This document shows positions 43,041 to 52,626 of a stretch of 64,000 nt of DNA, one piece after another. The stretch is from CAZIVP01 sp964542915 (GTDB lineage: Bacteria; Calditrichota; Calditrichia; Calditrichales; Calditrichaceae): NCBI GenBank assembly GCA_964542915.1, contig CAZIVP010000001.1:434001-498000 (forward strand). The letters are read 5' to 3'. Position 1 is the stretch's first letter; each line of letters starts with the position of its first letter. The translations under genes and the position numbers were made by a program. Under the pieces are notes generated by a model. The model saw only the letters and a program-made list of their open reading frames with translations, made no database searches and was not told the DNA's origin.

Positions 43041-44912
43041 TTATGCGGTTACGGCAACCGGTTCAATAACGTCCTTTTCAATGCGTAAATTATCGATGAT
43101 AAAATCCTGGCGATCCGGGGTATTTTTACCCATATAATATTTCAACAATTTCTGGATCGAAGTGTTCTCATCCATCACGACCGGTTCCAGGCGCATGTGT
43201 TCGCCTATAAATTCTACGAATTCCTGCGGTGAGATTTCACCGAGGCCTTTAAAGCGGGTGATTTCGGCGTTTTTGCCCAGACGCCTGATGGCATTTTGCT
43301 TTTCTTCATCGCTATAGCAGTAGATGGTCTCTTTCTTGTTGCGCACTCGGAAAAGCGGCGTTTCCAAAATATAGAGGTGTCCCGCCCGTACTAAGTCAGG
43401 AAAGAATTGCAAAAAGAATGTTAACAGCAATAATCGAATGTGCATGCCGTCCACGTCGGCGTCGGTGGCGATTACCACGTTATTATAGCGCAAATCCTCC
43501 AGCCCGTCTTCAATATTCAGAGCGTGTTGCAGCAGATTGAATTCTTCGTTTTCATACACCACCTTTTTGGTGAGACCGAATGAATTGAGCGGTTTGCCGC
43601 GCAAACTGAAAACGGCCTGCGTTTGAACGTCGCGTGCTTTTGTGATGGAGCCGCTGGCGGAATCCCCCTCGGTGATAAAGATGGTGGAATCGTGCCGCCG
43701 CTCGTTTTTGGTTTCGTTAAAATGGATGCGGCAATCGCGCAGCTTTTTATTGTGCAGATTGGCCTTACGGGCCCGTTGATTGGCCAGTTTCTTGATGCCG
43801 GCCATGTCCTTGCGTTCCCGCTCGGATTGCTGGATACGCTTTTGCATTGCTTCCGCAGCATCGGGATGCTTGTGCAGGTAGTCGTCCAGATTACGCTTGA
43901 TGAAATCCAGCACGCAGGCGCGAATGCTTTGGCCGTTGGGCGCCATATTGGCAGAACCCAGTTTGGTTTTGGTCTGGGATTCGAACACCGGCTCCTGAAT
44001 CCGAACGCTGAAGGCGGCAATAATCGACGAGCGAATGTCCTGAGCTTCGTAATCCTTTTTGAAGAATTCGCGAATGGTTTTTACGACCGCTTCTTTAAAA
44101 GCCGTGAGATGTGTGCCGCCCTGGGTCGTAAACTGGCCGTTTACGAATGAGTAATATTCTTCGCCGTACTGGTTGCCGTGGGTAATGGCCACTTCGATGT
44201 CGGTATCTTTAAAATGAATGATGGGGTAACGAAGCGACTCAGGATCGGTTTTACGTTCGATCAGGTCGCGCAGGCCGTTACGGGAATAAAAGCGTTTGCC
44301 GTTGAAGATAATCGTTAAACCGGAATTCAAATAAACATAGTTCCAGAGTTGATTTTCCACAAATTCCGGCAGAAAACGGTAGTTTTTAAATGTTTGAACG
44401 TCCGGCGTGAATGTTATGATCGTTCCGTTTTTTTCATCGGACTGTTTAAGTTTGTGATCCTTTTTGAGTTCGCCGTATTCGTATTCCTGAATTTTTGTTT
44501 TACCGTCGCGTATGGATTGCACCTTGAAATATTGCGAAAGGGCATTGACGGCTTTTGTACCGACGCCGTTCAAACCAACCGACTTTTGGAACGCTTCGGT
44601 ATCGTATTTACCGCCGGTATTGATTTTGGCGACGCAGTCGTAAACCTTGCCCAGCGGTATGCCGCGTCCGAAATCGCGTACGGTTACTGTGTGCTCGCTG
44701 ATGCGGATTTCAATTTGTTTGCCGTATCCCATCACGTATTCGTCGATGGAATTATCGATGGTCTCCTTTAAGAGCACGTAAATACCGTCGTCGGGCGAAG
44801 AACCGTCGCCCAACTTCCCGATATACATGCCGGGACGCATGCGGATATGCTCGCGCCAGTTTAATGATTTGATACTCTTTTCAGTATATGCGGAATGTTG
44901 TTGTTTGGCCAT
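43041..44912 (-). CDS. parE: DNA topoisomerase IV subunit B
   Basis: ATPase subunit paired with parC. The GHKL ATPase has 'KETIDNSIDEYVMG' near residue 48, 'GRGIPLGK' near 80 and 'SVGLNGVGTKAVNAL' near 110. The TOPRIM domain has 'FITEGDSASGSI' near 410 and 'IATDADVDGMHIR' near 480. At 623 residues it is the ParE size and lacks the long GyrB insert. Upstream is a TTGAGA/TATATT promoter. Confidence 0.95.
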   Translation of the reverse strand: MAKQQHSAYTEKSIKSLNWREHIRMRPGMYIGKLGDGSSPDDGIYVLLKETIDNSIDEYVMGYGKQIEIRISEHTVTVRDFGRGIPLGKVYDCVAKINTGGKYDTEAFQKSVGLNGVGTKAVNALSQYFKVQSIRDGKTKIQEYEYGELKKDHKLKQSDEKNGTIITFTPDVQTFKNYRFLPEFVENQLWNYVYLNSGLTIIFNGKRFYSRNGLRDLIERKTDPESLRYPIIHFKDTDIEVAITHGNQYGEEYYSFVNGQFTTQGGTHLTAFKEAVVKTIREFFKKDYEAQDIRSSIIAAFSVRIQEPVFESQTKTKLGSANMAPNGQSIRACVLDFIKRNLDDYLHKHPDAAEAMQKRIQQSERERKDMAGIKKLANQRARKANLHNKKLRDCRIHFNETKNERRHDSTIFITEGDSASGSITKARDVQTQAVFSLRGKPLNSFGLTKKVVYENEEFNLLQHALNIEDGLEDLRYNNVVIATDADVDGMHIRLLLLTFFLQFFPDLVRAGHLYILETPLFRVRNKKETIYCYSDEEKQNAIRRLGKNAEITRFKGLGEISPQEFVEFIGEHMRLEPVVMDENTSIQKLLKYYMGKNTPDRQDFIIDNLRIEKDVIEPVAVTA

Positions 44913-44950
44913 AATTGCTCAGTGTTTGATTTATGATTCACTCAAGCCTT

Positions 44951-44978
44951 AATATAATAAATTGCCTGAAAATCTCAA
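44951..44978 (-). promoter_or_regulatory. sigma-70-type promoter of parE-parC
   Basis: On the minus strand: TTGAGA (44978-44973), 16-bp spacer, TATATT (44956-44951), about 40 bp before the parE ATG. Confidence 0.5.
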
Positions 44979-45114
44979 TACGGAATAGGCCTGTCCGGTT
45001 ATAAATTAAAGGATAGGGCGGAATTCCAAATGCGGAAGCGTCTGAATCCGGCGGCAGGCGATGCGGAGCAATCAATATTAACGTGCTCCCTCGGTTTTGG
45101 AAAATGTTCGTGAT

Positions 45115-48100
45115 TTATACGAGGAATTCCGTTTGCCGTAACATGTTTTGTACCAGTGCATGCAACGCTTCCGGTTTGAATGGCTTTTGTAAATAACGCA
45201 GGGTTTCGGAATCGCCGTTTTCTGGAATATGCACTTTTTCACTGTAACCGGACATGCAAATGATTGGCGTGTTGGGTTTTAATTGCCTTAATTTGGAGAT
45301 CAAATCGTGGCCGCGCATTTTGGGCATAACCAAATCGGTTAAAACCAATCGGATTCGGTCTTTGTTTTGCCCGAACAAATGCAGGGCTTCGTCGCCGTCG
45401 GCGGCCTGAAGTACTTTATATCCGCGCATTACCAGATGCTTTCTCAACATGCTGCGCAAACCTTTCTCATCTTCCACGATGAGTATGGTTTCTCCCTCTC
45501 CGTTTTTTACCGGTATGGCATCTTGTGCAATTTCATCTTCCGCTTGCCAGGCTACGACCGGAAAATAAATTTCGAATACCGACCCTTTACCCGGCGTACT
45601 ATCCACGCGGATAAAGCCCTGGCTTTGCCGGACGATGCCGAACACGGTAGAAAGCCCAAGCCCCGTTCCCTTGCCTTCTTCTTTGGTGGTAAAAAACGGT
45701 TCGAATATTTTTTCCTGAATTTCGGGCGTGATGCCCGTCCCTGTGTCTTTAATTTTAAGTAAAACGTATTCGCCGGCTTGCATTTCTTTGAAGTGAGCGG
45801 TTATATGTTTATCGGTGCGGATGTTACGGGTTTCAATGAAGATTTGGCCGCCGGTAGGCATGGCGTCACGGGCATTAACGATCAGGTTGATGATCACGTG
45901 CTGGATCTGTCCGGGATCGGCATAGATATTGCGTATGTTGGGATCGAGATGGGTCCAAAGCTCGATATCTTCGGGTAATAACCGGCCCAGCATTTTTTCC
46001 ATTTCGTGGATATGGTCGTTCAAATGGATGATACTGGGATTCAATTTTTGACGCCGGCTGAAAGCCATTAGTTGACGCACGAGGCCGGCGGCACGGTTTC
46101 CGGCCTTATCAATTTCCTGAACGCTTTCCTCGAGAAGTTCCCGGTCGTCCATGTCGGTTTGGATCAAATCCATATAGCCCTGAATAATGGCGATGAGATT
46201 GTTAAAATCGTGCGCAACGCCGCCCGCCAGTTGCCCGATGGCTTCCAGTTTCTGAGATTGTCTCAACTGAGATTCCAGTTCTGTTCGTTCGGTGTGGTCC
46301 GAAATGATGCCGATTACCTGACCGTGCTTTTCTTCCGCCGTTTCCAGCGGCAACATACGGACCTGGTAATAATAAGTTTTGCCGTTCTTATTGATGGTCT
46401 CGTCCAGACGCATGCCTTCGCCGCTTTGCAATATTTGACGGATATGGCGCATATATTTTCCCGCTGTTTCTTCGGGCAATATTTCTTCAAGACGGAGGCC
46501 TACCAGTTGATCGATGCTTTTACCCACCTGTTTTGCAATGGCGCGGTTCACAAAAATAATAGCGCCGTCTTCACCAATTGTGAAAATACCTTCCTGTATG
46601 CCTTCCACCAGAGTGCGGTATTTTTCTTCACCTTCACGTAACAAAGTTTCCACCTGCCTGCGAAAGCGGATTTCATTATTAAGCTTCTGATTAATGATTT
46701 CCAGTTCCCGGTTCCGGCGTTTTATACGGTGTAAACGCCATTGTACAAGGCTTGCGATGATCAGGAAAGAAAACAAGCCGGTAACGATGCGAAACCATAG
46801 TTTTTGCCAGAAGGGCGGTTTTACATTGAGATGCAAGGAAGCAATAGCGCTGTTCCAAATGCCGTCGCTATTGGTGGCTTTAACCTTAAACGTGTAATCT
46901 CTGGGCGGTAAATTTACAAAGGTTACGTAATTTTTATTTCCCGTATATTGCCAGTCCTTATGCAATCCTTCCAGTATATAGGCGTATTCGATATTATCCG
47001 GTTCTGAAAAATCCAGCGCCGCATATTCGACCATAACGATATCATCTTCATAAGAGATCTCAATTTGATCCGGTTCATTATAGGAGCGTCTGTAAATCCG
47101 GTCGTTTTGGCCAAGCGCCGATTCATTGAAAATCTTAAATGAAGCGATGACAACCGGCGGTTTGTAGCTACTACGCGTGATTGTCGATGGATGGAAAGCG
47201 ATCATGCCGTTTTGCGATCCGAAAAATATTTCGCGGGAACGCTCATTAAAAAAACTGGATTTTTGTTGAAAATCAATGGCCGGTAATCCGTCTTTCTGAC
47301 GAAATGAGAAAAAGCGTTCACGGGCGGGATCAAACCCGCACAAGCCCTTGTCGGTGCTTAACCATAAATGGCCTTCATGATCGATTTCGATGGCCATAAT
47401 GCGGTTGCTCGGCAAACCGTCTTTTTCCAAATAGGTTTGGAATGATTGCTTATCGGGATTAAAGCGACTTAGCCCGCCGCCGAGAGTTCCGATCCAGATA
47501 AAACCTTTCTTATCCTGATTCACGCTGGATATATGATTATTCGAAAGAGTGGTGCTGTCGCCCGGGATGTGATAAAAATTTCGGAATCGATTGTTCTGCG
47601 GATTGAGACGGCTCAATCCGTTTTTCGTGCCGATCCAGAGATAGCCCCTGCTATCCTCGAACAATGATAAGATGGTGTTATTGGGCAGCTTATTCGTTTT
47701 GCCCGCTTGATGCCTATATCGCCGGAATGAACGTTCTTTAAAATTGTAGCAAAAAAGCCCGTATTTTACGGTACCGATCCACAAACAATCGTTGCGGCTG
47801 CGAAGCAGGGAAAAAACGATTTTATCGTTGAGATCAACGCCGTTAATGGTTGATCGTGAAAAAGGTTCGAATCGGTCCCGGGAACGGATGTATCGTTGCA
47901 ATCCTCCGCCCAGGGTTCCGATCCAAAGATCGCCGTTGTTTGCCGGTTCTATGGCTGCAATACGATTATTTCTCAAACCGTACGCCATTTCGGTGTTTGC
48001 AATATAGTGCTTGTAATGCCCGGTTGTACGATTGATACGGTTCAGGCCTCCGCCTCTGGTCCCTATCCACAGAAAACCAAACGTATCTTCGTAGATCGAT

Positions 48101-49227
48101 AATATATGTTCACTGGAAAGGGTATGCGTCTCATTTTCCTCTTTTCGAAAGGTTTTGAAGGGAGCGCCGTGTAAGCGAAATTTAGAAATCCCGTTTCCGC
48201 CTGTCCCAATCCAGAACAAACCAGAGCGGTCTTTAAACATGGTATAAACATTATTGGAAGCAATACTGCCCGGATTTTGCGGATCGTGCTTGATAAAGCG
48301 GCTTTTGCCTGTGTTTGGATCATAGCGTTCGAGACCTGCTGCGAACCGTCCCACCCAAAGCGTTCCATCGGAATCTTCTGTCAATGCATTAACCTGCGTT
48401 TCCGGATACGCGGCTCTTGGCCGTCCCCTTTTATAAAAGGCAAATGTTTGTTGTTTTCTGTCAAAACGGTACACTTCTCCGAACAACGTGCCTAAAAGAA
48501 TGTCGCCCGTCTGATCCAGCGCAAGTTGAGTAACCCTTTTGTGAGGATGCTTTTTCGATTTTAAAGAGTAGAGATGTAGTTCATTTGTACGGATTTTATA
48601 TTCTACCAGTCCTTTGCCTTTGGCAAATAACCAGAGATGATCTTCATGGTCGATTAACAGAGAGGAAAATGCATTTTTGAGTGAATCTCCGCTTTTAAAG
48701 GAAACGCCTAAACCGGTGAAAAAGCGATTTTTTTCTGGGTCGAATTGGTATAATTTAAAATTAAATGTTATAAGCCAAATTAATCCCGAAGGACCCTTGG
48801 TGATTTGTTTGATCCGCTGCGCATGTCGGTTAACATAAAAGTGCTTGGCGGTTTCGTGTTTTTTATCAAACCGATCAAAACCGCGGTTGGTCGCCAACCA
48901 TAATATGTCTGGATTATCGGGATCCTCCTCAATGTCGTAAATAATATTACCGCTCAGCGATCGAGCATTATTGGAATCCGATTTGTAAATTTCAAAACGA
49001 TGACCGTCGTATTTATTGAGACCCTGGTTTGTTCCAAACCACATGTACCCGTCCCGGTCCTGATGGATAGAATGCACTACATTGTCGGAGAGGCCGTCTT
49101 CGACCGTAATATGATCGAAATGGACATACAAATCGTCGCTAAAACTGACAACAGTGGGTAGTAAGATGATTAAATATAATAAAATGAGGGGAACAAATAT
49201 GCGTGTATGTTTATTAAAATGTAACAT
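45115..49227 (-). CDS. hybrid two-component sensor with Reg_prop beta-propellers
   Basis: A one-piece sensory protein of 1370 residues. Order: signal/anchor (10-28); about fourteen Reg_prop repeats ('DGYMWFGTNQGLNKYDG' and variants) forming two seven-bladed propellers (about 45-690); a Y_Y_Y domain ('YAYILEGLHKDWQYTGNKNY'); a membrane helix near 815; PAS domain; HisKA with phospho-His in 'GGVAHDFNNLIAI'; HATPase ('GTGLGLSTV'); and a C-terminal receiver with phospho-Asp in 'LVLTDLVMPKM'. In Bacteroidota such HTCS proteins also carry an AraC DNA-binding domain and sense glycans; this one lacks it, so its output must go through another protein. No partner regulator is adjacent. Confidence 0.92.
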   Translation of the reverse strand: MLHFNKHTRIFVPLILLYLIILLPTVVSFSDDLYVHFDHITVEDGLSDNVVHSIHQDRDGYMWFGTNQGLNKYDGHRFEIYKSDSNNARSLSGNIIYDIEEDPDNPDILWLATNRGFDRFDKKHETAKHFYVNRHAQRIKQITKGPSGLIWLITFNFKLYQFDPEKNRFFTGLGVSFKSGDSLKNAFSSLLIDHEDHLWLFAKGKGLVEYKIRTNELHLYSLKSKKHPHKRVTQLALDQTGDILLGTLFGEVYRFDRKQQTFAFYKRGRPRAAYPETQVNALTEDSDGTLWVGRFAAGLERYDPNTGKSRFIKHDPQNPGSIASNNVYTMFKDRSGLFWIGTGGNGISKFRLHGAPFKTFRKEENETHTLSSEHILSIYEDTFGFLWIGTRGGGLNRINRTTGHYKHYIANTEMAYGLRNNRIAAIEPANNGDLWIGTLGGGLQRYIRSRDRFEPFSRSTINGVDLNDKIVFSLLRSRNDCLWIGTVKYGLFCYNFKERSFRRYRHQAGKTNKLPNNTILSLFEDSRGYLWIGTKNGLSRLNPQNNRFRNFYHIPGDSTTLSNNHISSVNQDKKGFIWIGTLGGGLSRFNPDKQSFQTYLEKDGLPSNRIMAIEIDHEGHLWLSTDKGLCGFDPARERFFSFRQKDGLPAIDFQQKSSFFNERSREIFFGSQNGMIAFHPSTITRSSYKPPVVIASFKIFNESALGQNDRIYRRSYNEPDQIEISYEDDIVMVEYAALDFSEPDNIEYAYILEGLHKDWQYTGNKNYVTFVNLPPRDYTFKVKATNSDGIWNSAIASLHLNVKPPFWQKLWFRIVTGLFSFLIIASLVQWRLHRIKRRNRELEIINQKLNNEIRFRRQVETLLREGEEKYRTLVEGIQEGIFTIGEDGAIIFVNRAIAKQVGKSIDQLVGLRLEEILPEETAGKYMRHIRQILQSGEGMRLDETINKNGKTYYYQVRMLPLETAEEKHGQVIGIISDHTERTELESQLRQSQKLEAIGQLAGGVAHDFNNLIAIIQGYMDLIQTDMDDRELLEESVQEIDKAGNRAAGLVRQLMAFSRRQKLNPSIIHLNDHIHEMEKMLGRLLPEDIELWTHLDPNIRNIYADPGQIQHVIINLIVNARDAMPTGGQIFIETRNIRTDKHITAHFKEMQAGEYVLLKIKDTGTGITPEIQEKIFEPFFTTKEEGKGTGLGLSTVFGIVRQSQGFIRVDSTPGKGSVFEIYFPVVAWQAEDEIAQDAIPVKNGEGETILIVEDEKGLRSMLRKHLVMRGYKVLQAADGDEALHLFGQNKDRIRLVLTDLVMPKMRGHDLISKLRQLKPNTPIICMSGYSEKVHIPENGDSETLRYLQKPFKPEALHALVQNMLRQTEFLV

Positions 49228-49427
49228 CGCAGCAATTGGAATGGATATGGATTGGTAACGTTTTTAACTCGGCAAAAATAAATCATTCATATATATAGGG
49301 CAATGAACGATTTTCGAATAAAAATTAGAAAAAATATGTGGGTTTTGCCACTCTTTTATTATATTTTGTATTTTATTTTACTGCATTCAGAAATGTGAAA
49401 CCGAAACGGAAATGGTGATTTTTGACG

Positions 49428-50669
49428 ATGATACCCGTGAAAACGAAAACAATTAAATCCTCTATGAGTGAACGACAACGTTTACACATTCTATATGATC
49501 GGTATCGACCCGAATACGAAAAAAAATTACATCGAATCCATCGCAAAATCCGAAAATTACTTATAAACAGTGAAATTAATTTCACGATCAAATATCGCCT
49601 TAAAATGTTTGACAGTTATTTCGAAAAACTCATTCGTTTACGGAATATGAACGAAGATCCCATTGAGCTCAGCGATTTTATCGGTATTCGAATTATATGC
49701 CCCTTTTTGGAAGACCTTGACGAAATCGAGGGCCTCATTTCGGGCGAATTTAACGTGGTAGAGATCGAGCGCAAAGGAGAGAAAAATTCATTTAGAGAGT
49801 TCAGCTACGATTCCATTCATTTACTGATTGATATACCCAGGCGCGATATACCAGCGTCGATGCCCTATGTGCGTGATGTATGTGAAATTCAGCTGCGTAC
49901 AATATTGCAGGAAGCCTGGGCCGAGGTGGAACATGAACTAATCTATAAAGCCAATTTTTCGCTTCTGAATGCTTCCATCAAACGCAAGTTAGCATCGTTA
50001 AACGCTTCGCTTACTTTATCGGATATCATTTTTCAGGAAATCCGCGATTATCAAAAAGAGATAGAGGGACGCAGGGAAAAATGTAATGAGCGATTTTTGG
50101 AAAAAGCCATCGGAAGCGATAACGCCAATGGCCGCCAATATGAAATTCGCGAGCAGCAAACGCCCGTTGAGGACCAAACGTCGATCAAACCGAAAAGTAA
50201 GCTTGAAAAACGTCTTTTCGAAGCTCTGGAACAACACAGCAAAAAAGAATATAAAGAGGCTTTGGAAACCTATTCCGAAATTTTACGGATGCGGCCAAAG
50301 CCGCATGTACGCGGTATTGTTTATAACCACCGCGGTATGGTTTATTTTGTTCGATCACGCTACCGTCAATCTATTAAGGATTTTAATCGTGCGATCAAGC
50401 ACGATCCCAAAAACGTACGGGCTTATAACCATCGGGGTCTTGCTTTTCGGATGCTTCAGGAATACCACCATGCTTTATCCGATTTCAATCAGTCTCTTAA
50501 CTTAGACCCCTATCAGGCGGAGACCTACCACTTGCGTGCGTTGACGTATGTAGATATTCACGATTATTCCGAAGCGCTGGAAAATTGCGAGAAGGCATTG
50601 GAGGTTCAATCCGATTTCGAACCGGCCGTGCATTTAAAAAATATGATTCTCGACAAGCTCGGGTTTTAA
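49428..50669 (+). CDS. RelA/SpoT synthetase-domain protein with C-terminal TPR repeats
   Basis: A monofunctional alarmone-synthetase-like protein of about 413 residues. The RelA/SpoT nucleotidyltransferase domain (about 45-165) keeps the ATP-side 'IKYRLKMFDSYFEKL', the metal Asp in 'LSDFIGIRI', 'FSYDSIHLLID' at the pyrophosphate-acceptor loop and the catalytic Glu in 'CEIQLRTILQEAWAEVEHE'. There is no HD hydrolase domain. Residues 245-410 carry at least four TPR repeats ('AYNHRGLAFRMLQEYHHALSDF'), a protein-binding region. Such proteins may make (p)ppGpp, or, like toxic SAS enzymes, modify other targets. No antitoxin-like neighbour is seen. Start ATG 49428; TTG at 49422 is possible. Confidence 0.85.
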   Translation: MIPVKTKTIKSSMSERQRLHILYDRYRPEYEKKLHRIHRKIRKLLINSEINFTIKYRLKMFDSYFEKLIRLRNMNEDPIELSDFIGIRIICPFLEDLDEIEGLISGEFNVVEIERKGEKNSFREFSYDSIHLLIDIPRRDIPASMPYVRDVCEIQLRTILQEAWAEVEHELIYKANFSLLNASIKRKLASLNASLTLSDIIFQEIRDYQKEIEGRREKCNERFLEKAIGSDNANGRQYEIREQQTPVEDQTSIKPKSKLEKRLFEALEQHSKKEYKEALETYSEILRMRPKPHVRGIVYNHRGMVYFVRSRYRQSIKDFNRAIKHDPKNVRAYNHRGLAFRMLQEYHHALSDFNQSLNLDPYQAETYHLRALTYVDIHDYSEALENCEKALEVQSDFEPAVHLKNMILDKLGF

Positions 50670-50697
50670 ACGGAGCCAAGCGACGGATCGCTGTTTT

Positions 50698-52602
50698 ATG
50701 AATAAACCGCTATATCATCTCTTTATTATCCTTCTCTTTATTGCCAATTCGAATTGTCAAACATCCACACAACCTGCCGATGTCTGGCAGGTTAAGGAAC
50801 ACTACATCAAGAAAGAATTTCGGATACCCATGCGGGACGGCAGGCGGTTGTTCACTCAGGTTTATCTTCCCGGCGATACGTCGCGTGCTTATCCCATCCT
50901 GATGAACCGCACGCCTTATAATGTGGCGCCTTACGGCGATGATTCGTTACGGAACAAGTTAGGTCCTTCGCCCTGGCTTGCAAAAGAAGGTTATATTTTT
51001 GTTTACCAGGATGTGCGCGGCCGGTTTATGTCGGAAGGAACATTCGTTAATATGCGTCCTTATATTGCGAAGAAAAGCGACAAAAAAGTGGATGAAAGTT
51101 CCGATACGTTCGATACGATTGAATGGCTATTACGCAATATACCCAATAATAATGGGCGTGTGGGAATGTGGGGCATTTCCTATCCGGGCTTTTATACAGC
51201 CATGGGCATGATCGATGCCCACCCCGCGCTCAAAGCGGTTTCGCCGCAGGCGCCGATCGCCGATTGGTTTGTAGGCGATGATATGCACCATAACGGCGCT
51301 TTCGGACTGTTGTTGGCATTTAATTTTTTTGCGGTGTTCGGAAAACCGCGGCCCGGATTAACCACACAGTGGCCGGAACGATTTGATCACGGCACGCCGG
51401 ATGCATATCAATTTTTTTTGAATTTAGGTCCGCTTTCCAATGCCAACCGGCGTTACTTTAAACATAACATTGCTTTTTGGGATTCTGCGATGCAGCACGG
51501 AACCTATGATCGTTTTTGGAGAAGCCGCAATATTCTACCCCATGTGCAAAACATCAAACCGGCGGTGCTTGTAACCGGCGGATGGTATGACGCTGAAGAT
51601 TTATATGGCACGCTCAACATATATCAACAAATCGAACGAACAACGCCTGACAACGAAGCTATGCTGGTTATGGGGCCCTGGTATCACGGCGGCTGGGCGC
51701 GATCCGACGGTCAACGACTGGGAGACATAACGTTCGGGTCAAAGACAAGTCATTACTATCAGCAACATGTGGAATTGCCCTTTTTCAATCACCATCTTAA
51801 GGGTAAGGGCGGACCGGAACTATCCGAGGCGCTCTGTTTCGATACCGGCGCCAATAACTGGCGTGCGTTCGAAGAGTGGCCGCCCGCAAAGCAAGTCGGG
51901 CAACAAGCGTTGTATTTGCACCCGGAGGAAGCATTGTCTTTCAATAAACCCGGCTCTGTTCAAGACCATTTGTATTCCGAATATTTGAGCGATCCGGAAC
52001 ATCCCGTGCCTTTTACAAACGAAATAACGTCCACTTGGGGCAAAACCTTTATGGTAGAAGATCAGCGTTTTGCCAGTCGCCGACCCGATGTCCTGGTTTT
52101 TGAAAGCAAGCCCCTGGAAAAATCCATCACCATAGCCGGACCGCTCGATGTTCGGTTATATGTTTCGACAACGGGAAGTGCGGCGGATTGGGTAGTGAAA
52201 GTAATCGACGTCTATCCGGATACGCTTAAAGCAGAGGACCATGAAGGGGCGTCCACTCCACTGGGCGGATATCAGCGATTGTTAAGAGCGGAGATCATGC
52301 GATCGAAATTTCGCAACAGTTTCACAAATCCGGAAGCCATGCAGCCCGGAAACATTTATGAAATCAAAATCCCGTTAAACGATATTTTCCACACATTCAA
52401 AACCGGTCATCGCATTATGCTGCAGATTCAAAGCAGCTGGTTCCCGTTATTCGACCGTAACCCGCAAATGTTCTGTGATATCTATAAAGCGGAAGAATCG
52501 GATTTCAGGCCCGCATGGCACCGCGTTTATCACAGCGATGTCTTCCCATCTCAGGTCCGGTTTAGGGTATTAAAACAATCGGCCGACAAGATTCATAAGT
52601 AA
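50698..52602 (+). CDS. CocE/NonD-family hydrolase, S15-like, exported
   Basis: An alpha/beta hydrolase of the X-Pro dipeptidyl-peptidase/cocaine-esterase family, 634 residues. The catalytic Ser is in 'GMWGISYPGFYTAM' near residue 165; the C-terminal jelly-roll domain begins around 430 ('FESKPLEKSITIAGPLDVRLYV'). A hydrophobic N-terminus (7-22) ending in 'NSNCQTS' directs export. Substrates are acyl esters, amides or acyl-peptides; the actual one cannot be told. The start ATG has only a distant site. Confidence 0.88.
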   Translation: MNKPLYHLFIILLFIANSNCQTSTQPADVWQVKEHYIKKEFRIPMRDGRRLFTQVYLPGDTSRAYPILMNRTPYNVAPYGDDSLRNKLGPSPWLAKEGYIFVYQDVRGRFMSEGTFVNMRPYIAKKSDKKVDESSDTFDTIEWLLRNIPNNNGRVGMWGISYPGFYTAMGMIDAHPALKAVSPQAPIADWFVGDDMHHNGAFGLLLAFNFFAVFGKPRPGLTTQWPERFDHGTPDAYQFFLNLGPLSNANRRYFKHNIAFWDSAMQHGTYDRFWRSRNILPHVQNIKPAVLVTGGWYDAEDLYGTLNIYQQIERTTPDNEAMLVMGPWYHGGWARSDGQRLGDITFGSKTSHYYQQHVELPFFNHHLKGKGGPELSEALCFDTGANNWRAFEEWPPAKQVGQQALYLHPEEALSFNKPGSVQDHLYSEYLSDPEHPVPFTNEITSTWGKTFMVEDQRFASRRPDVLVFESKPLEKSITIAGPLDVRLYVSTTGSAADWVVKVIDVYPDTLKAEDHEGASTPLGGYQRLLRAEIMRSKFRNSFTNPEAMQPGNIYEIKIPLNDIFHTFKTGHRIMLQIQSSWFPLFDRNPQMFCDIYKAEESDFRPAWHRVYHSDVFPSQVRFRVLKQSADKIHK

Positions 52603-52626
52603 ATATAACAATAAAGGTCTGCATTT

